A stretch of 64,000 nt of DNA from Fennellomyces sp. T-0311 (GCA_025266875.1 JALLLT010000002.1:62001-126000); one strand, 5' to 3'; positions 12,275-23,707 are shown, counted from the stretch's first letter. Translations and numbers: made by a program. Notes: generated by a model from the sequence alone, not told the origin.

Positions 12275-12648
12275 GATACACTCCGATAAGGAAAAAATAG
12301 GCACTGATTGGTTGGCTTCACGGATTTTGGGGGGAGGGGATATTTTCACGGATGGCGGACTTTGCGGATAGTAGTTCACGTAGGGGTGACTTCTGTAAAT
12401 TATGCATTTGTTAAACCTACCTTAAAACCAGTCTATGACATCTTTACGCACTAACCAGCTACAAATTGCCCTCCTTCTGATAAGACTTACTACATCGTAC
12501 ATGTGACAGAATGTCTAAAAATGTAGTAAAACATAAAAGTATTCTATGATCAATAAAGTCTATATGCAATAAGGAATGTGAAACGAAAGAAATGAGGACG
12601 AGAAAATGAAAGAAAAAAAATATGAAAAAGAACAGAGAATGTGTTTGT

Positions 12649-15600
12649 CTATGGATAGTATCGAGTGTATGGATGATAACCACTGCGTGTTGTATTTGTA
12701 CGTGTTCGTGAATTACGATGTTGGCGAACTACTGCTAGGTATCGATCGGTATTGTTGCGCTCAAATGCGTTGTCGAATACTTGACGTTGGTTGGGCGGTA
12801 ATATGTTTCGATATGCATCACGGTGCTGTTGTAGTTGACGTAATGATTCGCGGTATTGCTGAAGCACCTGCTGATGTTGTTGGTATGACAGGAGCAGAGA
12901 TTCTTCAATATTGCCCATGCGAGCCCACAAATCACCACCATCATCAAAAGTGCTTGATTCGTCAGCACTTTCAGCTGGTATAGCTGGTTGTTCGTTTTCA
13001 TCGCCGTCATCGTCGCCAATCACAATGATATTATCAATATCATCATCGTCAACTACCCCTTCTTCTTCATCATCATCGTCCGAATTCTCCTCGTCGCCGT
13101 AATCGACCAGCGATACGCGATCATTATCGTCTTCATTCCCACTAAGGGCATCTTCACCTAAAGCAGGTAGTTCGGTTGCTGCTTCTACAAGTTCACGTGT
13201 AGTGTTATTCTTAGCACTGCGATACGCACCTTAATTCTATATTATTGCAAGTAATTAACCTACCTTCCTGGATAAAGATATCCACAATATCTGTAGGCAA
13301 GATATTTCCAGGGCGCGAATTAGGCTGCTGGTTACCGGGCTGCCAACGGGGAGGAAGTTGGATCAGGCGAAGTGGATACTCTCTATGCTATATGTATATA
13401 ATGAATTAAGTTAGAAACAACACATATCGTGTTAATTTCTATCATGCAAACATACTCTCTTAATTTCCACATAAGGCGTAGTATGTTTACGATGAATGTA
13501 AACACTGCGGGCAGCGTAAAGTGCTGTTGTCTGTCTAGCAATGTTGTGGCGGCTGACCAAGTGTTTGCACAGCATAAATTTGCTATCAACAAAGGATGGA
13601 CAACCACAGGTCCAATACTCCAAAGATGGCATATACAGTGCATCTGCATCAGGGTTTTCACCGGAGTCTCGAAGTGTTTCGGTGTGGACTTGCCATGCCT
13701 TTGCGAACTTCCTCTCCCATTGTAAAGTTTGGCGTCGATTAATAATCTTTAACTCAAACTTTGCCCTGATCAGCGGAAGCTGTTGAGTTGTGATGATATA
13801 TATCAACATATCAAGCCTAGGCCGAGGGAGATTCAAGAGAAAATCTCTTTTCAATACTCGCCATTGTGCTTCAATCATCATTGTTGTCTTGGCCATCGGA
13901 ATGTGTGCGGGACGTGCACTGCGGGCCCATCGATGCCACCATAACTGCTTGTACCAGCGGTTGTACATGTACACCCACACGTCCGGGAGGTCGTGTTGGA
14001 CGCAATAGTCGTACATCTCACGCCCGGCATTCATACGTATGGTGTCTGCAGACACATAGCCAACTAAACGCTACGTCAGCAACACTCATATGTACATAAG
14101 CCATACTTATGACGTACCACCTGGAAGAGGGATATGCGGATGTAAATGGTAATGCTTTCGGATCATGGACAGGATTTGCTCTCTGTTATCCGCATCAGGA
14201 CAGAGCTTCCCACTACGATCTTCTGTTGGTAGAAATTGGGTCGAAACAAAAGGGAACTCGCGACGTGCAGCGTAAACATCATAATGAGGATCTCTGATCT
14301 TATTCTCATTCAGTCGCAACTTAACGGCGTGATCAATATGCCATAGGCACAGGCGCAACGAATCACGACCAAAGACTCCTTCAATGGCGTTTATCTGGCC
14401 CTGATCCTTATCCGAAAACATAAACGTTGGTCGTAAACCATTGTTATGCAGACACCGGAAAAACCTATGGACAAATACCATTCTAGAAGGTCTCCTTACT
14501 GCATCTGTTACACGCGCATTATTGGCCCCACAAAGCATATATGCAATAGGGAAGCCACTCCCATTGAAATTTGCTACGACACCAAAAAGCTCATACCCCA
14601 TCCGATTCGTCTTGAATGTTGAGTCGACATGGAACTCAATCACTTGTGGCGAGCATGCAGCGTTGAATAGCTCTGTAACAAATCCAACACCAGTAAATCC
14701 ATTCATAGAGAGGTGGAAAATCTGTTTATTTCATTCACCATAAATATATATATACTACATACTGTATCTACCATTAGTGTAGCATAGTGATCATCGCGTA
14801 TACAGCTACCGTTATGCACACATGGTTATCTTTCACATACCTTACGAATTCCGTTTATTCCACTCTCGATGTGCATGATTGCAGATGTGAGTTGATTGGC
14901 ATCCAATTGATACCGATGCATGGTTGTTCTGGCCCACAGCGCATAGATCTATCATAATGTCAACGTATCAACATCACCGCATCCTATTTTACTTACCTGC
15001 GACTGGGTTACAGTTCCACTTGCATTCGGAAACTGGTGTACCATACGTCGGTACAGTCGTTGGGGTGCGTCGTCCTCGGCATTATCCACAACAAACTGCC
15101 GGACATCTTGTGGCATTTCCACGCGAACATTATCAAGAGGTTCATCGACAGGATGAGCCATTTGATGCTTGATCATCAGGTAAATAAACCCTCTTTCCCT
15201 GTCAATGAAACCGTATATCGTCCCACGGCAGTTGTACGTTGCCATCCGATGATGCAGGCGAACGCGATCTGCATCTGGTACTTGGCGCTGCACACTAGCA
15301 TCCTGCCGACAGGCATACCGAAATGCAATCGCTGTTTGTAATCGCGTGTTACCAAGTGACCGAAAAGAGTACTGGTATCCATCGCGTTCTCCAATACGAT
15401 GAACAACATAATCAAGCAACGCGCGATCACTGGTGATTTCCAGCATCGGACCGTCGATAAGAACATCGGACTCTTGTACATAAGAAACACCATCTAAACA
15501 TACACATGAACTTTAAATACGCCTTTTCTCCTTTAATGGAGCCCATTACCGTCAGTTCCCGATGGAAGTTCGTCAATCAGGTCGTCCAACGACAGTGCAA

Positions 15601-15736
15601 ACTCGGATGCAGTACGTCCCCTATTGCTCTGTCTTCTCCTGCAAACAGCACACGTAGAAAAACTTTCGGTTCTCCCTCTGAAGAGGGAATTCATTCGAAA
15701 GCATCTACAATTTGAGCATCGTCGTAAATCTTCCAT
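12649..15736 (-). CDS. MULE transposase with SWIM zinc finger
   Basis: Seven exons give 902 residues: 15736-15550, 15493-14997, 14948-14841, 14721-14118, 14063-13456, 13387-13264, 13229-12649. The N-terminus has a two-CxxC zinc knuckle (CSNCRCF ... CAVCRRRQ). The RNase H-like transposase core starts near residue 290: Asp297 in HVDSTFK, Asp368/370 in FSDKDQGQ, the CLWHIDH block (389-395), and Glu530 in MIEAQWRVLKRD. A SWIM finger follows (CGC ... CKH, Cys618, Cys620, Cys631, His633). The tail is acidic (DDDDEEE), then glutamine-rich. The last intron is either 34 nt as listed or 43 nt with a GTTAAT donor; both keep the frame. It should catalyse cut-and-paste transposition of the surrounding element. 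No stops or frameshifts were seen. Confidence 0.9.
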
Positions 15737-15827
15737 GGTAAATGTGAGGAGAAAGAGAATGTGTGGCTTACAAAAAAAAACCAAAAAAAAAAAAATCATA
15801 TCGGAAAATGAAATTAATGGGGGGTCT

Positions 15828-15849
15828 CATCCGTGAAAATTCTGAGACT
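15828..15849 (-). repeat. right terminal inverted repeat of MULE
   Basis: Inverted copy of 12253-12274, 92 bp upstream of the transposase start codon. It therefore lies inside or just upstream of the transposase promoter. Confidence 0.85.
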
Positions 15850-15977
15850 GGTAGACAAACGGTATAATGTAGGCGCGCAGACTATCGAAGGGTGATGAGA
15901 CACGAAGTTCTGACGAAATCCAACGAGATGATATAAAAACACAAGAAGCGAGAATTCATATAAATGCACTTTACTTA

Positions 15978-16640
15978 CAGACTTGGTCTGTTTGCTCAAT
16001 CCACTGCCTTGTGAGGTCCGATTAAGGAGCCCCGATAACCCAGGAATATCCTTTTGGTTGAGATTACGTGTCGGCTGCGGGTACAGACATACCGTTGTAT
16101 GGAACATTTCAGATACTTTTGTCGAGGTTTCCTAGTGTTGCTCATCAGTCACTTTACGTGTTCTGTTGGCGTTCTAGGGTCATTGACCATTTCGTATATG
16201 ACATGATAGCACTTTTCGACTTGATCGTACAATGTTCTGACAGCGAGTTCGGATACATCGTCAGATGAAGTCCATGTTTGAATTTGCATGTGTCATATAT
16301 CGTATTACTGCTCTTGAACATCTGTATTGGGTTGGACATGAATTGACCAGTATAAAAGTTTGCGACAGAAAGTACTGCCCCTCTTCAATACATAATTGAT
16401 CTCGATGAGAATTGAACTTCGTCCAGGTAAGGGTGCGCAAACACTGGAAATCCAAGCGATTTGCTGGACACTGGCAGCATTAGCAAATCTGGGCGCAGTG
16501 CCACTGGTATCTTGGAGCTTTGACGAGGATAAATCGCATGAGGAGAAACAGGGGTGTTTGGTCAGTAATGGCATCTTTGAATCGTTCTTGGTCACCGCAT
16601 CTCTTTGGATCATATGCCGTTTGTTATTGGGGTAATCGCC
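15978..16640 (-). pseudogene. decayed NmrA-like gene copy
   Basis: Minus-strand fragments align in order with the intact NmrA-like protein encoded at 17603-18505. The C-terminal piece (KDIPGLSGLL ... LSKQTKSV) matches KNTPGLSILL ... IEQNKSKF. A piece near 16200 parallels the RTPTEHAEIL region at DNA level, with a shared GTTCTGTTGG stretch. ASVQQIAWIS matches AGVQQVVLVS and PGRSSILIEINYVLK matches MPWRSSLLTDLGYQVE. The pieces lie in different frames with stops between them, and the Rossmann N-terminus is missing. It is a tandem duplicate that has decayed, lying directly against the MULE right end. Confidence 0.75.
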
Positions 16641-17602
16641 AATAGATTTGTCGAGCCTTGTCTGGAGATCGCACCTAGAATGTTACCGACACACCTTGGG
16701 GCATGCCACTAGCTTGTACACAAGTAATTGTTCAACATTCCAGTTTCTTTCAACTACAAAGGCTCGTTCGACGTATGAGGGGGTGACATAATAGGCTATG
16801 CCAAAAGCGCCAAATTAGTATATTTTTTAATATAGTATAGCATATCTAGCTGATATTATTGTAAATCTCAACTGTCAAATTCCGCATTTTGAGTAAATAT
16901 CCTAAATGCGTCGGTACCCGGGAGCATATCGCGTATATTAGATGATACGACTAGCCCAATGTGGTTGATTCATCAGTTGTGGATCCTTTCCTGACACGCG
17001 ATCCTGCGAACTAGTACATCTGCTATCCATACTGCCGGGATACCAAGGACGCCTTCTCAAAAGACGGTTGGGGACATCTATAGAGCATTTCTAATGCTTA
17101 GGACCGACTGGAGCTACGTGCCACATAATACAGTATCCGGAAAGTTTAGCACGGCCAATGTTTTCTCTTGTCCGCACTTTTTCTTCGGAAATTACCATCC
17201 ACGTACCAAGCCGATTAAAGATACTTTTGTTATAAAAACATAAAGATTTTGCTGTACTAGAAAACTAATAGTATGAACTACATGGGGCAATAATACTATA
17301 TAGTCGATATGGGAGTTTTTTTGGCATATCATCCTTGGCATAGTGTGTATAACAGTTTTTGGTGAGTCGCTTGTTTCAAATTTACTTTCACCTGTGAAAT
17401 ATACCACAAAGTTCCCATGCAGTAAATACTACTAGTTCTCCGGTACATCAAAACTCTTTACGTTCTTATAAAAAGAGTAGCTTTCATCAGTTTGATGCCA
17501 ATAATACCCTTTTATTTCGTATGTATAGTACGTAAGGAAGTATCTCAAGCCGATAGCTTCAACTTTAGTAATACAAATGACCATCAATAAGTCATACAAG
17601 AG
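16641..17602. other. no gene recognised
   Basis: AT-rich spacer between the decayed and intact NmrA-like copies. It may contain unrecognisable remains of the 5' part of the decayed copy. No domain or repeat seen. Confidence 0.45.
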
Positions 17603-18505
17603 CTATAGAAATTTAGATTTGTTTTGCTCGATCCAGTGTTCCAATGTTTCCGGAGGATGGCCAAGAAGGATGGACAATCCAGGTGTGTTTTTATGGTTGT
17701 AAGCAGCCGACACTTGTAGAAACATGTACGCCACAGCATGGTGCATTCCCGCTTGTTTTGTCATGGTATCGTAGAACTGTTGGTCAGTGACCTTTTCGTA
17801 TGTGATAGTTCTGCCGAGTACTCGAGAAAGAATTTCTGCATGTTCTGTTGGTGTTCTGGAATCCCCAACCATTTCGTACACGGCCTCACCGTGCTTCTCG
17901 ATTGGGTCTTGGAGTATAATGGCAGCGAGCTCACCGATATCGTTCGGTGAAATCCATGGTTTGGCTTGATCAAGTTCGCGTATATCGATAATCTTGTTTG
18001 CGTTGCGGATCGTGCCAGCGTCAGCTTGTAGCTGGTTCGACATGAAATAGGCGGGTCTGAGTGTGACGAAGGGCTTGCGGTTTGGTATATGCAAGACGGC
18101 TTCTTCCACTTGATAACCAAGATCAGTGAGCAATGAAGATCTCCATGGCATGGATGGGGCTATTCCTGAGACGAGCACTACTTGCTGAACACCAGCAGCG
18201 TAACCCGTTTCCGCAAAAGCGCGTACCAGGGGACCGATGGTTTTGTAATCGGATGACTGGACAAGGATAAACAAACGTGTATGGCCCGCAATGGTATCCT
18301 CGAATGGTTTTCGGTTATCATAATCGCCTTGAACAATCTGGAATCTGTCGCCTTCAGCTTGTTCACCGTACAGCTTTTGAGCCCTGGCTGGGTTTCGAGC
18401 ATACAATGTCAAGGCCACCTTAAGATTCAACAGTAACTTGCGTACAAGAGGTTGACCAATGTTTCCAGTAGCACCCACCAAGAAAATTCGTTCGTCGTAA
18501 ACCAT
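17603..18505 (-). CDS. NmrA-like NAD(P)-binding protein
   Basis: Single-exon protein of 300 residues, typical of the atypical short-chain dehydrogenase NmrA/QOR2-like family. A Rossmann dinucleotide-binding loop GATGNIG sits at residues 11-17 right after the first beta strand. Then come an RNPARAQKLYG segment (NADP ribose-side contact), a QGDYDN motif where the second strand normally ends, and LRPAYFMSNQL with the usual Tyr/Met of the family. No YxxxK catalytic pair is evident, so it may be a redox sensor or an NADPH-dependent quinone reductase; the sequence does not decide. It is monocistronic. The decayed tandem copy next to it shows a local duplication. Confidence 0.88.
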   Translation of the reverse strand: MVYDERIFLVGATGNIGQPLVRKLLLNLKVALTLYARNPARAQKLYGEQAEGDRFQIVQGDYDNRKPFEDTIAGHTRLFILVQSSDYKTIGPLVRAFAETGYAAGVQQVVLVSGIAPSMPWRSSLLTDLGYQVEEAVLHIPNRKPFVTLRPAYFMSNQLQADAGTIRNANKIIDIRELDQAKPWISPNDIGELAAIILQDPIEKHGEAVYEMVGDSRTPTEHAEILSRVLGRTITYEKVTDQQFYDTMTKQAGMHHAVAYMFLQVSAAYNHKNTPGLSILLGHPPETLEHWIEQNKSKFL

Positions 18506-19480
18506 GATTATAAAGATCGCTTTTTTTTTCTCGACGAGTTGTTCCGCGAGTTCAGCGCTTTTATGTCAAGAGACGCGTAGGGCTGAGGGTGCCTACCTGG
18601 GCCCAAATACGGCAAAGTGATATATCTATATCTAAATGTGGTAGTGTGAATCGTAATGGGGTTTCCCAAACAATGCAGACTTACCACGTAAGCAAGTAGA
18701 GACGTCTACTTTTTTGGCAAAGCGCTACTGGAAATTCGAGAAATGCTGACAAATATAGTCAAAAGGCATATTAGGTCGATCGTTGCTTACAATGGCAGCA
18801 TCCGGCATTGGCGGATCACAGGTCACACGACCAACTGTATTTTACACGTTAGTACGTACTTGTTTGGTTGGCAACTGTCAAATATATTTATCCTCTATCA
18901 CTTGCTTGCTCTATTTCTGTTTGGTGTACCAATAGATTCTCTTTCTTTTTTATATTTAATTAAAAAATAGAATACGTACGCGTTTGGCATGCGCAAAATT
19001 AAGAAGCGAGCTGTCATATAAGCAGGTTCCGGGTTTAAACCGTGTCTAGATGGCCTGCAAAGTCATAGGCATCCATCACAAACGTGGATCTTTTTCCGAC
19101 ATCCACTACACAGATAACAGTGCTGGTTCGCATGGGCGAGCCTTATGAATCGTTGTATCGAGTGACGAGAACGAACGGGCATGAACGGCTGCTGTTATGT
19201 ATGAAAAAAGGGTTGCACGAGTACAAGGCGGTCGATCGCTTATGCACCTTAGAGACAACAGGCAAAATATCTTTTTTTTTTCCAATGAGATGATTTGTGA
19301 TTTATTAGGGATGTTTGGTATATATACAAAGCAGCAACAGATCAAAAGGTTACAGGCTTAGTGTTTTAGCCCAAAGATAAAAAAAAAGAGTTGTGGAAAA
19401 AAAAGTTGTCCATTATTTTGAGGCGGATGGTGATTTTTGTGTACATGGAGGAAAAAAAAACAAAGAATATATATATTTTT
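18506..19480. other. no gene recognised
   Basis: Spacer between the NmrA-like gene and histone H2A. Frames at 18743-18970 and 19084-19293 are open but featureless. The part nearest 19480 is the H2A 3' region, with several A/T tracts. Confidence 0.45.
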
Positions 19481-19876
19481 TTAAAGTTCCTGGGAAGCAC
19501 CGGCCTTCTTGGACTTGGTGGGCAACAAGCTGGCGTGGATGTTGGGCAAAACACCACCCTGGGCGATGGTGACGTGACCGAGCAACTTGTTCAATTCTTC
19601 ATCGTTACGGATGGCCAACTGCAAGTGACGGGGGATGATACGGGACTTCTTGTTGTCGCGGGCAGCGTTACCGGCCAATTCGAGAATTTCAGCAGTCAAG
19701 TATTCGAGGACGGCGGCCAAGTAGACGGGGGCACCAGCACCGACACGCTGGGCGTAGTTGCCACGGCGCAACAAACGATGGATACGACCAACGGGGAATT
19801 GAAGACCGGCCTTAGCAGAGCGGGTTTGCGACTTGGTGCCAGCAGCGGATTTGCCTCCAGATTTGCCTCCAGACAT
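19481..19876 (-). CDS. H2A: histone H2A with SQE-type C-terminus
   Basis: Core histone of 131 residues, single exon, starting at [10 protein letters not shown]. The frame is open 20 codons further upstream, but the family start is at 19876. The conserved core includes [20 protein letters not shown] and the acidic-patch region [15 protein letters not shown]. It ends in KKAGASQEL, so the phosphorylatable SQE motif of fungal H2A (the gamma-H2AX equivalent used in DNA damage signalling) is present in this canonical gene. It is divergent from H2B, and a TATAAAA box lies 70 nt upstream of the start. Confidence 0.98.
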   Translation of the reverse strand: MSGGKSGGKSAAGTKSQTRSAKAGLQFPVGRIHRLLRRGNYAQRVGAGAPVYLAAVLEYLTAEILELAGNAARDNKKSRIIPRHLQLAIRNDEELNKLLGHVTIAQGGVLPNIHASLLPTKSKKAGASQEL

Positions 19877-20362
19877 GATTGATGTAATGTGTTGTTTATG
19901 AAAAAAGTGGGTGGGATCCGGTGGGGGGATGCTCAACCATGGTCCTTTTATATTGGAAGGGGAGAAGCCGCGGATTCAAGTCCCGCCTGACGCTCGCCTT
20001 TTTTTTCGCGTATGACCCCCAACATGGCAGGCGACTTTTTTTCTTTAAAATTTTTTTTTACGGTGGATATCGGTTAGTTACGCGATGATTCGACGCGAAT
20101 TCGTGTTCGTTTCGTGTTGTCACGTCGGGTTGCGATGGAGACACTGTGGCAACGGGTGGGCAAGGTAAAAAAAAGGGTAAAAAAAAAGAAAAAGAAATTC
20201 AAAGAGCGCAAGTCACGCGTATGGATTTGCGCGTGTCGCGTAAGAATTTTTTTTCCAGCCGAATGAAAGTGAAGGGGGGCCGGCGGAGACTGACGAATAT
20301 ATAAAAAGGAGCTGGCGCAAGGCTGGCTTGTAATACCCCCATTTTTTTTCACTTTTATTCCA
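19877..20362. promoter_or_regulatory. divergent H2A/H2B promoter
   Basis: 486-bp spacer. A leftward TATA box lies at 19946-19952 and a rightward TATATAAAAA at 20298-20307, 55-70 nt from the two starts. It contains T tracts and the 9-mer CAACATGGC (20020-20028) also found in the H4/H3 spacer. Both spacers also carry cytosine/guanine-rich GCGTGTCGCG-like blocks next to T8 runs (near 1610-1620 and 20230-20250), which suggests common S-phase control. Confidence 0.7.
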
Positions 20363-20737
20363 ATGGCTCCCAAGACTGACAAGCCCGCTGCCGGCAAGGC
20401 CCCCGCCAAGACCACCGAGAAGAAGGTCAAGGGCGACAAGAAGAGAAAGGTGTCCCGCAAGGAAACCTACTCCTCCTACATCTACCGTGTCCTGAAGCAG
20501 GTCCACCCCGACACCGGTATCTCCAACAAGGCCATGTCGATCTTGAACTCGTTCGTCAACGACATTTTCGAGCGCATTGCGTCCGAAGCTTCCAAGTTGG
20601 CTGCCTACAACAAGCGTTCGACCATCTCGTCGCGTGAGATCCAGACTGCCGTCCGTCTCATTCTCCCCGGTGAACTCGCCAAGCACGCCGTCTCTGAGGG
20701 TACCAAGGCTGTCACCAAGTACACCAGCTCCAAATAA
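20363..20737 (+). CDS. H2B: histone H2B
   Basis: Core histone of 124 residues, single exon. A lysine/alanine-rich N-terminal tail ([20 protein letters not shown]) is followed by the histone fold beginning [20 protein letters not shown] and the C-terminal AVTKYTSSK, which carries the conserved lysine ubiquitinated by Rad6/Bre1. It pairs divergently with H2A. C-ending codon bias matches H3. Confidence 0.98.
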   Translation: MAPKTDKPAAGKAPAKTTEKKVKGDKKRKVSRKETYSSYIYRVLKQVHPDTGISNKAMSILNSFVNDIFERIASEASKLAAYNKRSTISSREIQTAVRLILPGELAKHAVSEGTKAVTKYTSSK

Positions 20738-20954
20738 TTCCATTAAAAAATCAAGAATATAAAAACAACTTGCATGTCATTGTCGTCTGGCTCTTCCCCT
20801 ATTCGAGCTCTTTTTTTCTTTTTCGTCAACAAATATATCGCATAATGCCGCCCTCTTTACCACTTCCTTGTACAGAATCTTTTCTTTCATTGAAATAAAA
20901 CCGAATGTAAAAAGATCAATGGCTAGATATGAATGCTTTATTGTACATGTATGC

Positions 20955-22046
20955 TTATCCCGGAGGCAGCAGCGTGGCGTCCACCGCCTCGTTCTCCTCC
21001 TCGTACGAGTGCTCCGTCTGTGCCTCATACACGTCGTGCACCGGCGATCGCGGCATGGCCATCACACCTGTCAGAAGAACCGCGCGTCAGTCCTGCGCCA
21101 TCCCCTCTCCCGCGCCACCCACTTACCGGTTCTAGACGCCTCCAAAATGCCGAATGGCTTGCACAGCTTCATGAACGACGAGATGCGGCTTGGCTTGGCC
21201 GACATTTCAATGACAATCGAGTCCGACGACACATCCACGACCTTGCCGTCAAACAGTCGCGACAGCTCGGTCAGCGCGCGCAAGTGTGAGAATGTTTCGC
21301 GCAGTGCTTCGGAAGGCGAGGCATTTGCGCTCTGCAGTAGATTTCAATTGAGTTCCCACCCATCCAAAACAGCATTGCTCAGCATTACCTCGGTATAGCG
21401 CACCAAGTTCTCATCCTCAAACTCGGTTTCGTCGTCAAACTTGGCGGTAGGTAACTGTTCGTGCAAATGTTCGGGGCCAAGGATGGACACCTTGATCAAC
21501 AGCAGTTCGCGTTCAATCAGCTTGGTCTTGGTGTAGTCCAGCACAGCCCACACAGGCACCAGATCTTCGAGCTGACGTCTGGCCTGTTCGATCTGGACGT
21601 TTCTGCCATTGAAGACGATCGTCATACGCGACAAGTCAGGCACTTCGGTGTTGGCAACGACCAGAGACTCAATGTTGAAGCCGCGGGCAGCCAAGATACC
21701 CGACACACGACTCAACACGCCGGGTTCGTTCTGAACGAGACAGTTGAGGATGTGGCGCGTCTCGGGCGCACGGCTGGGAGGAGGCGTGTTGTAAAGGATA
21801 TTGGTGACGGCTTCTTCCACAGAAGGACCAGGCACTGCCGGTACTGGCCCGAATCGTCTTTGTCTAAGGTGCTTCTTGAACGAAAGTGCTGACGTTGCCG
21901 AGTTTGGCTCAGAAGAGACAAAGCGACGTGCGGAAAGGCGCCAGGCCGTTGTAGTTGGCTGATCATGAATAGGTCAATGGTGGTTCGCAATGAAAGTGAT
22001 TTAAGCTTACAAGACGTGCTGCTCCCAGCAATGCTGTGCGCAACAT
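20955..22046 (-). CDS. ILV6: acetolactate synthase regulatory subunit, mitochondrial
   Basis: Small regulatory subunit of acetohydroxyacid synthase, which drives the first common step of branched-chain amino-acid synthesis and gives valine feedback inhibition. Four exons (22046-22011, 21958-21389, 21331-21127, 21067-20955) sum to 307 residues. The N-terminus (MLRTALLGAARL, then an Arg-rich stretch with WRLSARRFVSS) looks like a mitochondrial targeting peptide. The ACT domain begins near residue 75 with ILNCLVQNEPGVLSRVSGIL and continues AARGFNIESLVVANTE. The second domain carries LTELSRLFDGKVVDVS and MSAKPSRISSFMKL. The C-terminus is an acidic tail. The exon 3-4 junction splits a glycine codon. 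Confidence 0.93.
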
Positions 22047-22239
22047 TTTTTTTTGAAAGAAGAGAAAGAGTACAAGGGAATTGATTGGGCTTTTCCGAGA
22101 TACACTCTGTTATTTTTTTTTATAGCGCCGACAACTGTGGAGAATGGTCAACGTGCGTCACTTTGACTGCGAATGATTGGTTCCGCCTCGCAACGACACA
22201 TCAACAAGCATCACTTTCTATTCCTTATTCCCCCTTCAC

Positions 22240-22464
22240 ATGGCTGACGCTCAGGCATGTCAGATCTGTAGAGGCGCTGCTGAATCTAGCGCACAACAAA
22301 CAAATAAAACAGGGGATTGGCGTCTGTGTGGTGTGTGTAAGAATTTTGGCTGTCAACGCGTTCACATGGTTTCATGCCTGAAACCACGACGACTTTTCGT
22401 GCAGCGACGTCAACTCCATCTTTTTTCTTCTCAACGTACTTTCTGCAGTAACCGTGGCAACTGA
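22240..22464 (+). CDS. possible small cysteine-rich ORF
   Basis: A 74-codon frame beginning MADAQACQICRGAA and continuing to WRLCGVCKNFGCQ, so two CxxC pairs separated by about 26 residues plus one extra Cys. That spacing could bind zinc. A consensus-like donor (T|GTAAGAAT) sits directly after the second pair, with acceptors about 75 and 115 nt downstream, so the true 3' end may be different. It lies in the gap between two minus-strand genes (ILV6 start, macro-domain gene end). No family recognised; it may not be a gene. Confidence 0.25.
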   Translation: MADAQACQICRGAAESSAQQTNKTGDWRLCGVCKNFGCQRVHMVSCLKPRRLFVQRRQLHLFSSQRTFCSNRGN

Positions 22465-22654
22465 GTCACCATGACTGCATGGCAATATCCGTTTCCTTTA
22501 AATCCCACCAGTGTCTGTCCGTATCCGACGTCCCATAGACGCACAACCAGACAGCCCGTCAGACGTGGGCGCTTCCCGTCAATTCGATACAGGGCCAAAA
22601 TGTGGTGCACCAGGACACGTCGTGGAACTGATTTATTGCTCCATCCGGCTATCA

Positions 22655-23707
22655 CTACATAAACGACACATCCGATCCCGGAAAGTACACGGGAAGCAGT
22701 TCTGCGACAGGATTAAGATCACAGTACGCATACGAGATAATCCACTCACTTACCGCGATAAATCTTCTTGTCCTTTTCATTGAACAAGCAAAAGATGACC
22801 TTGTCGATCTGTGTAAAAGTGAATGAACATCAGTGTGCGCATACCGCCCTTCCCGACAACATACCTGGTCCGGGCTTTGCTCCAGGAAGCGACGCACAGT
22901 GCCAAGGGCGACATTCGCGCCCCTCTCCTTATCGTATCCGTACACGCCTGTAGCGACACAGGGAAACGCGATTGATCGCAATCCATTCTGGACCAGTACT
23001 TCAAGGCAGCGCTTATAGCAGCTCGCCAGCACGTCCTTTTTCTCAGTTTGGGGACCCACCGTATGGATCACATCTACGTTGCTGGATTAGCTTGTGTTTT
23101 CGCTCTGCCGGTGTGTAGGATATCGTACGTTTCGAAGGAAGGTTGTAGCCCTTTGTGATTTTGGCGTCCTGTGTACGAGATTGAACGGTGAGCGCTTTCG
23201 ATGGCGGTATGGTGACGTTGGATTTACCCCATCCACGCATCCATTTAAGGGCTTGCATTCTTCCAAAAGCTGGGGACCTGCAGCGCTGCTATGTTCTTAG
23301 AATATTTACAATCCAACCGTGGTAATAAAAAACCTACGCATGGATTGCGCCGTCGACTAAATAGCTCGGTAAGTTTCATGCATACGCCGGAGTGTTCTAG
23401 AACAGACCTCCTCCTCCACCGAGCAGTGAGTTGTTTGCAGCATTTACTGACATTGACCATTAGTCTGACGGCATTCCTCGTTGCTTCCCCGTAGACAAGT
23501 TACCAATGGCATCCACGCTAAGCCTAGTAATATCTTGAGCGCTGAACCGCGGTCAGACGGAAAGAAACAAAAACGTTAAACGCGAATGAATCACCTCAAA
23601 GCGACTTTGGGAGCTAGTTTATGTGCAAGTTCTTGGTTTAATTGAGCTGCTTCACTTCCATACAATGCTCTTAAATGTGAAAGACCGCGTTCAGCAATAG
23701 ACGCCAT
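22655..23707 (-). CDS. macro-domain ADP-ribose hydrolase (MacroD type)
   Basis: Nine small exons sum to 205 residues: 23707-23595, 23541-23504, 23446-23408, 23356-23338, 23285-23228, 23168-23129, 23073-22865, 22808-22754, 22701-22655. The signature of MacroD-type O-acetyl-ADP-ribose deacetylase/mono-ADP-ribosyl hydrolase is spread over the junctions: SVDAIVNAANNSLLGGGGVD, then GAIHAAAGP, CKPLNGC, AKITKGYNLPSKHVIHTVGP and SIAFPCVATGVYGYDKE. These are the ribose-binding Asn, the Gly-rich loop and the phosphate loop. It should remove ADP-ribose from acidic side chains or hydrolyse O-acetyl-ADP-ribose. Exon 4 is only 19 nt long. The first exon (about 37 residues) is family-typical leader sequence with no clear targeting signal. 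Confidence 0.9.

Larger units (their letters stand above)
12253..15849 (-). mobile_element. MULE-type DNA transposon with matching TIRs
   Basis: A 3.6-kb unit bounded by perfect inverted repeats of 22 bp (12253-12274 and 15828-15849; core GTCTCAGAATTTTCACGG). It contains one long, intact transposase gene reading inward from the right end. The TIR tail TTTTCACGGATG is repeated as a direct subterminal copy near 12345-12356. I found no convincing 8-11 bp target-site duplication next to the repeats, so the true ends may lie slightly further out, or the duplication has decayed. Intact coding capacity suggests recent or ongoing activity. Confidence 0.85.

Noticed and set aside
12240..15862. Target-site duplication around the MULE
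   Set aside because: The 8-12 bases outside both TIRs do not match.
19391..19882. 163-codon plus-strand frame
   Set aside because: It is the antisense of histone H2A; the long frame is a by-product of strong codon bias.
20213..20743. 176-codon minus-strand frame
   Set aside because: Antisense of H2B; no independent signal.
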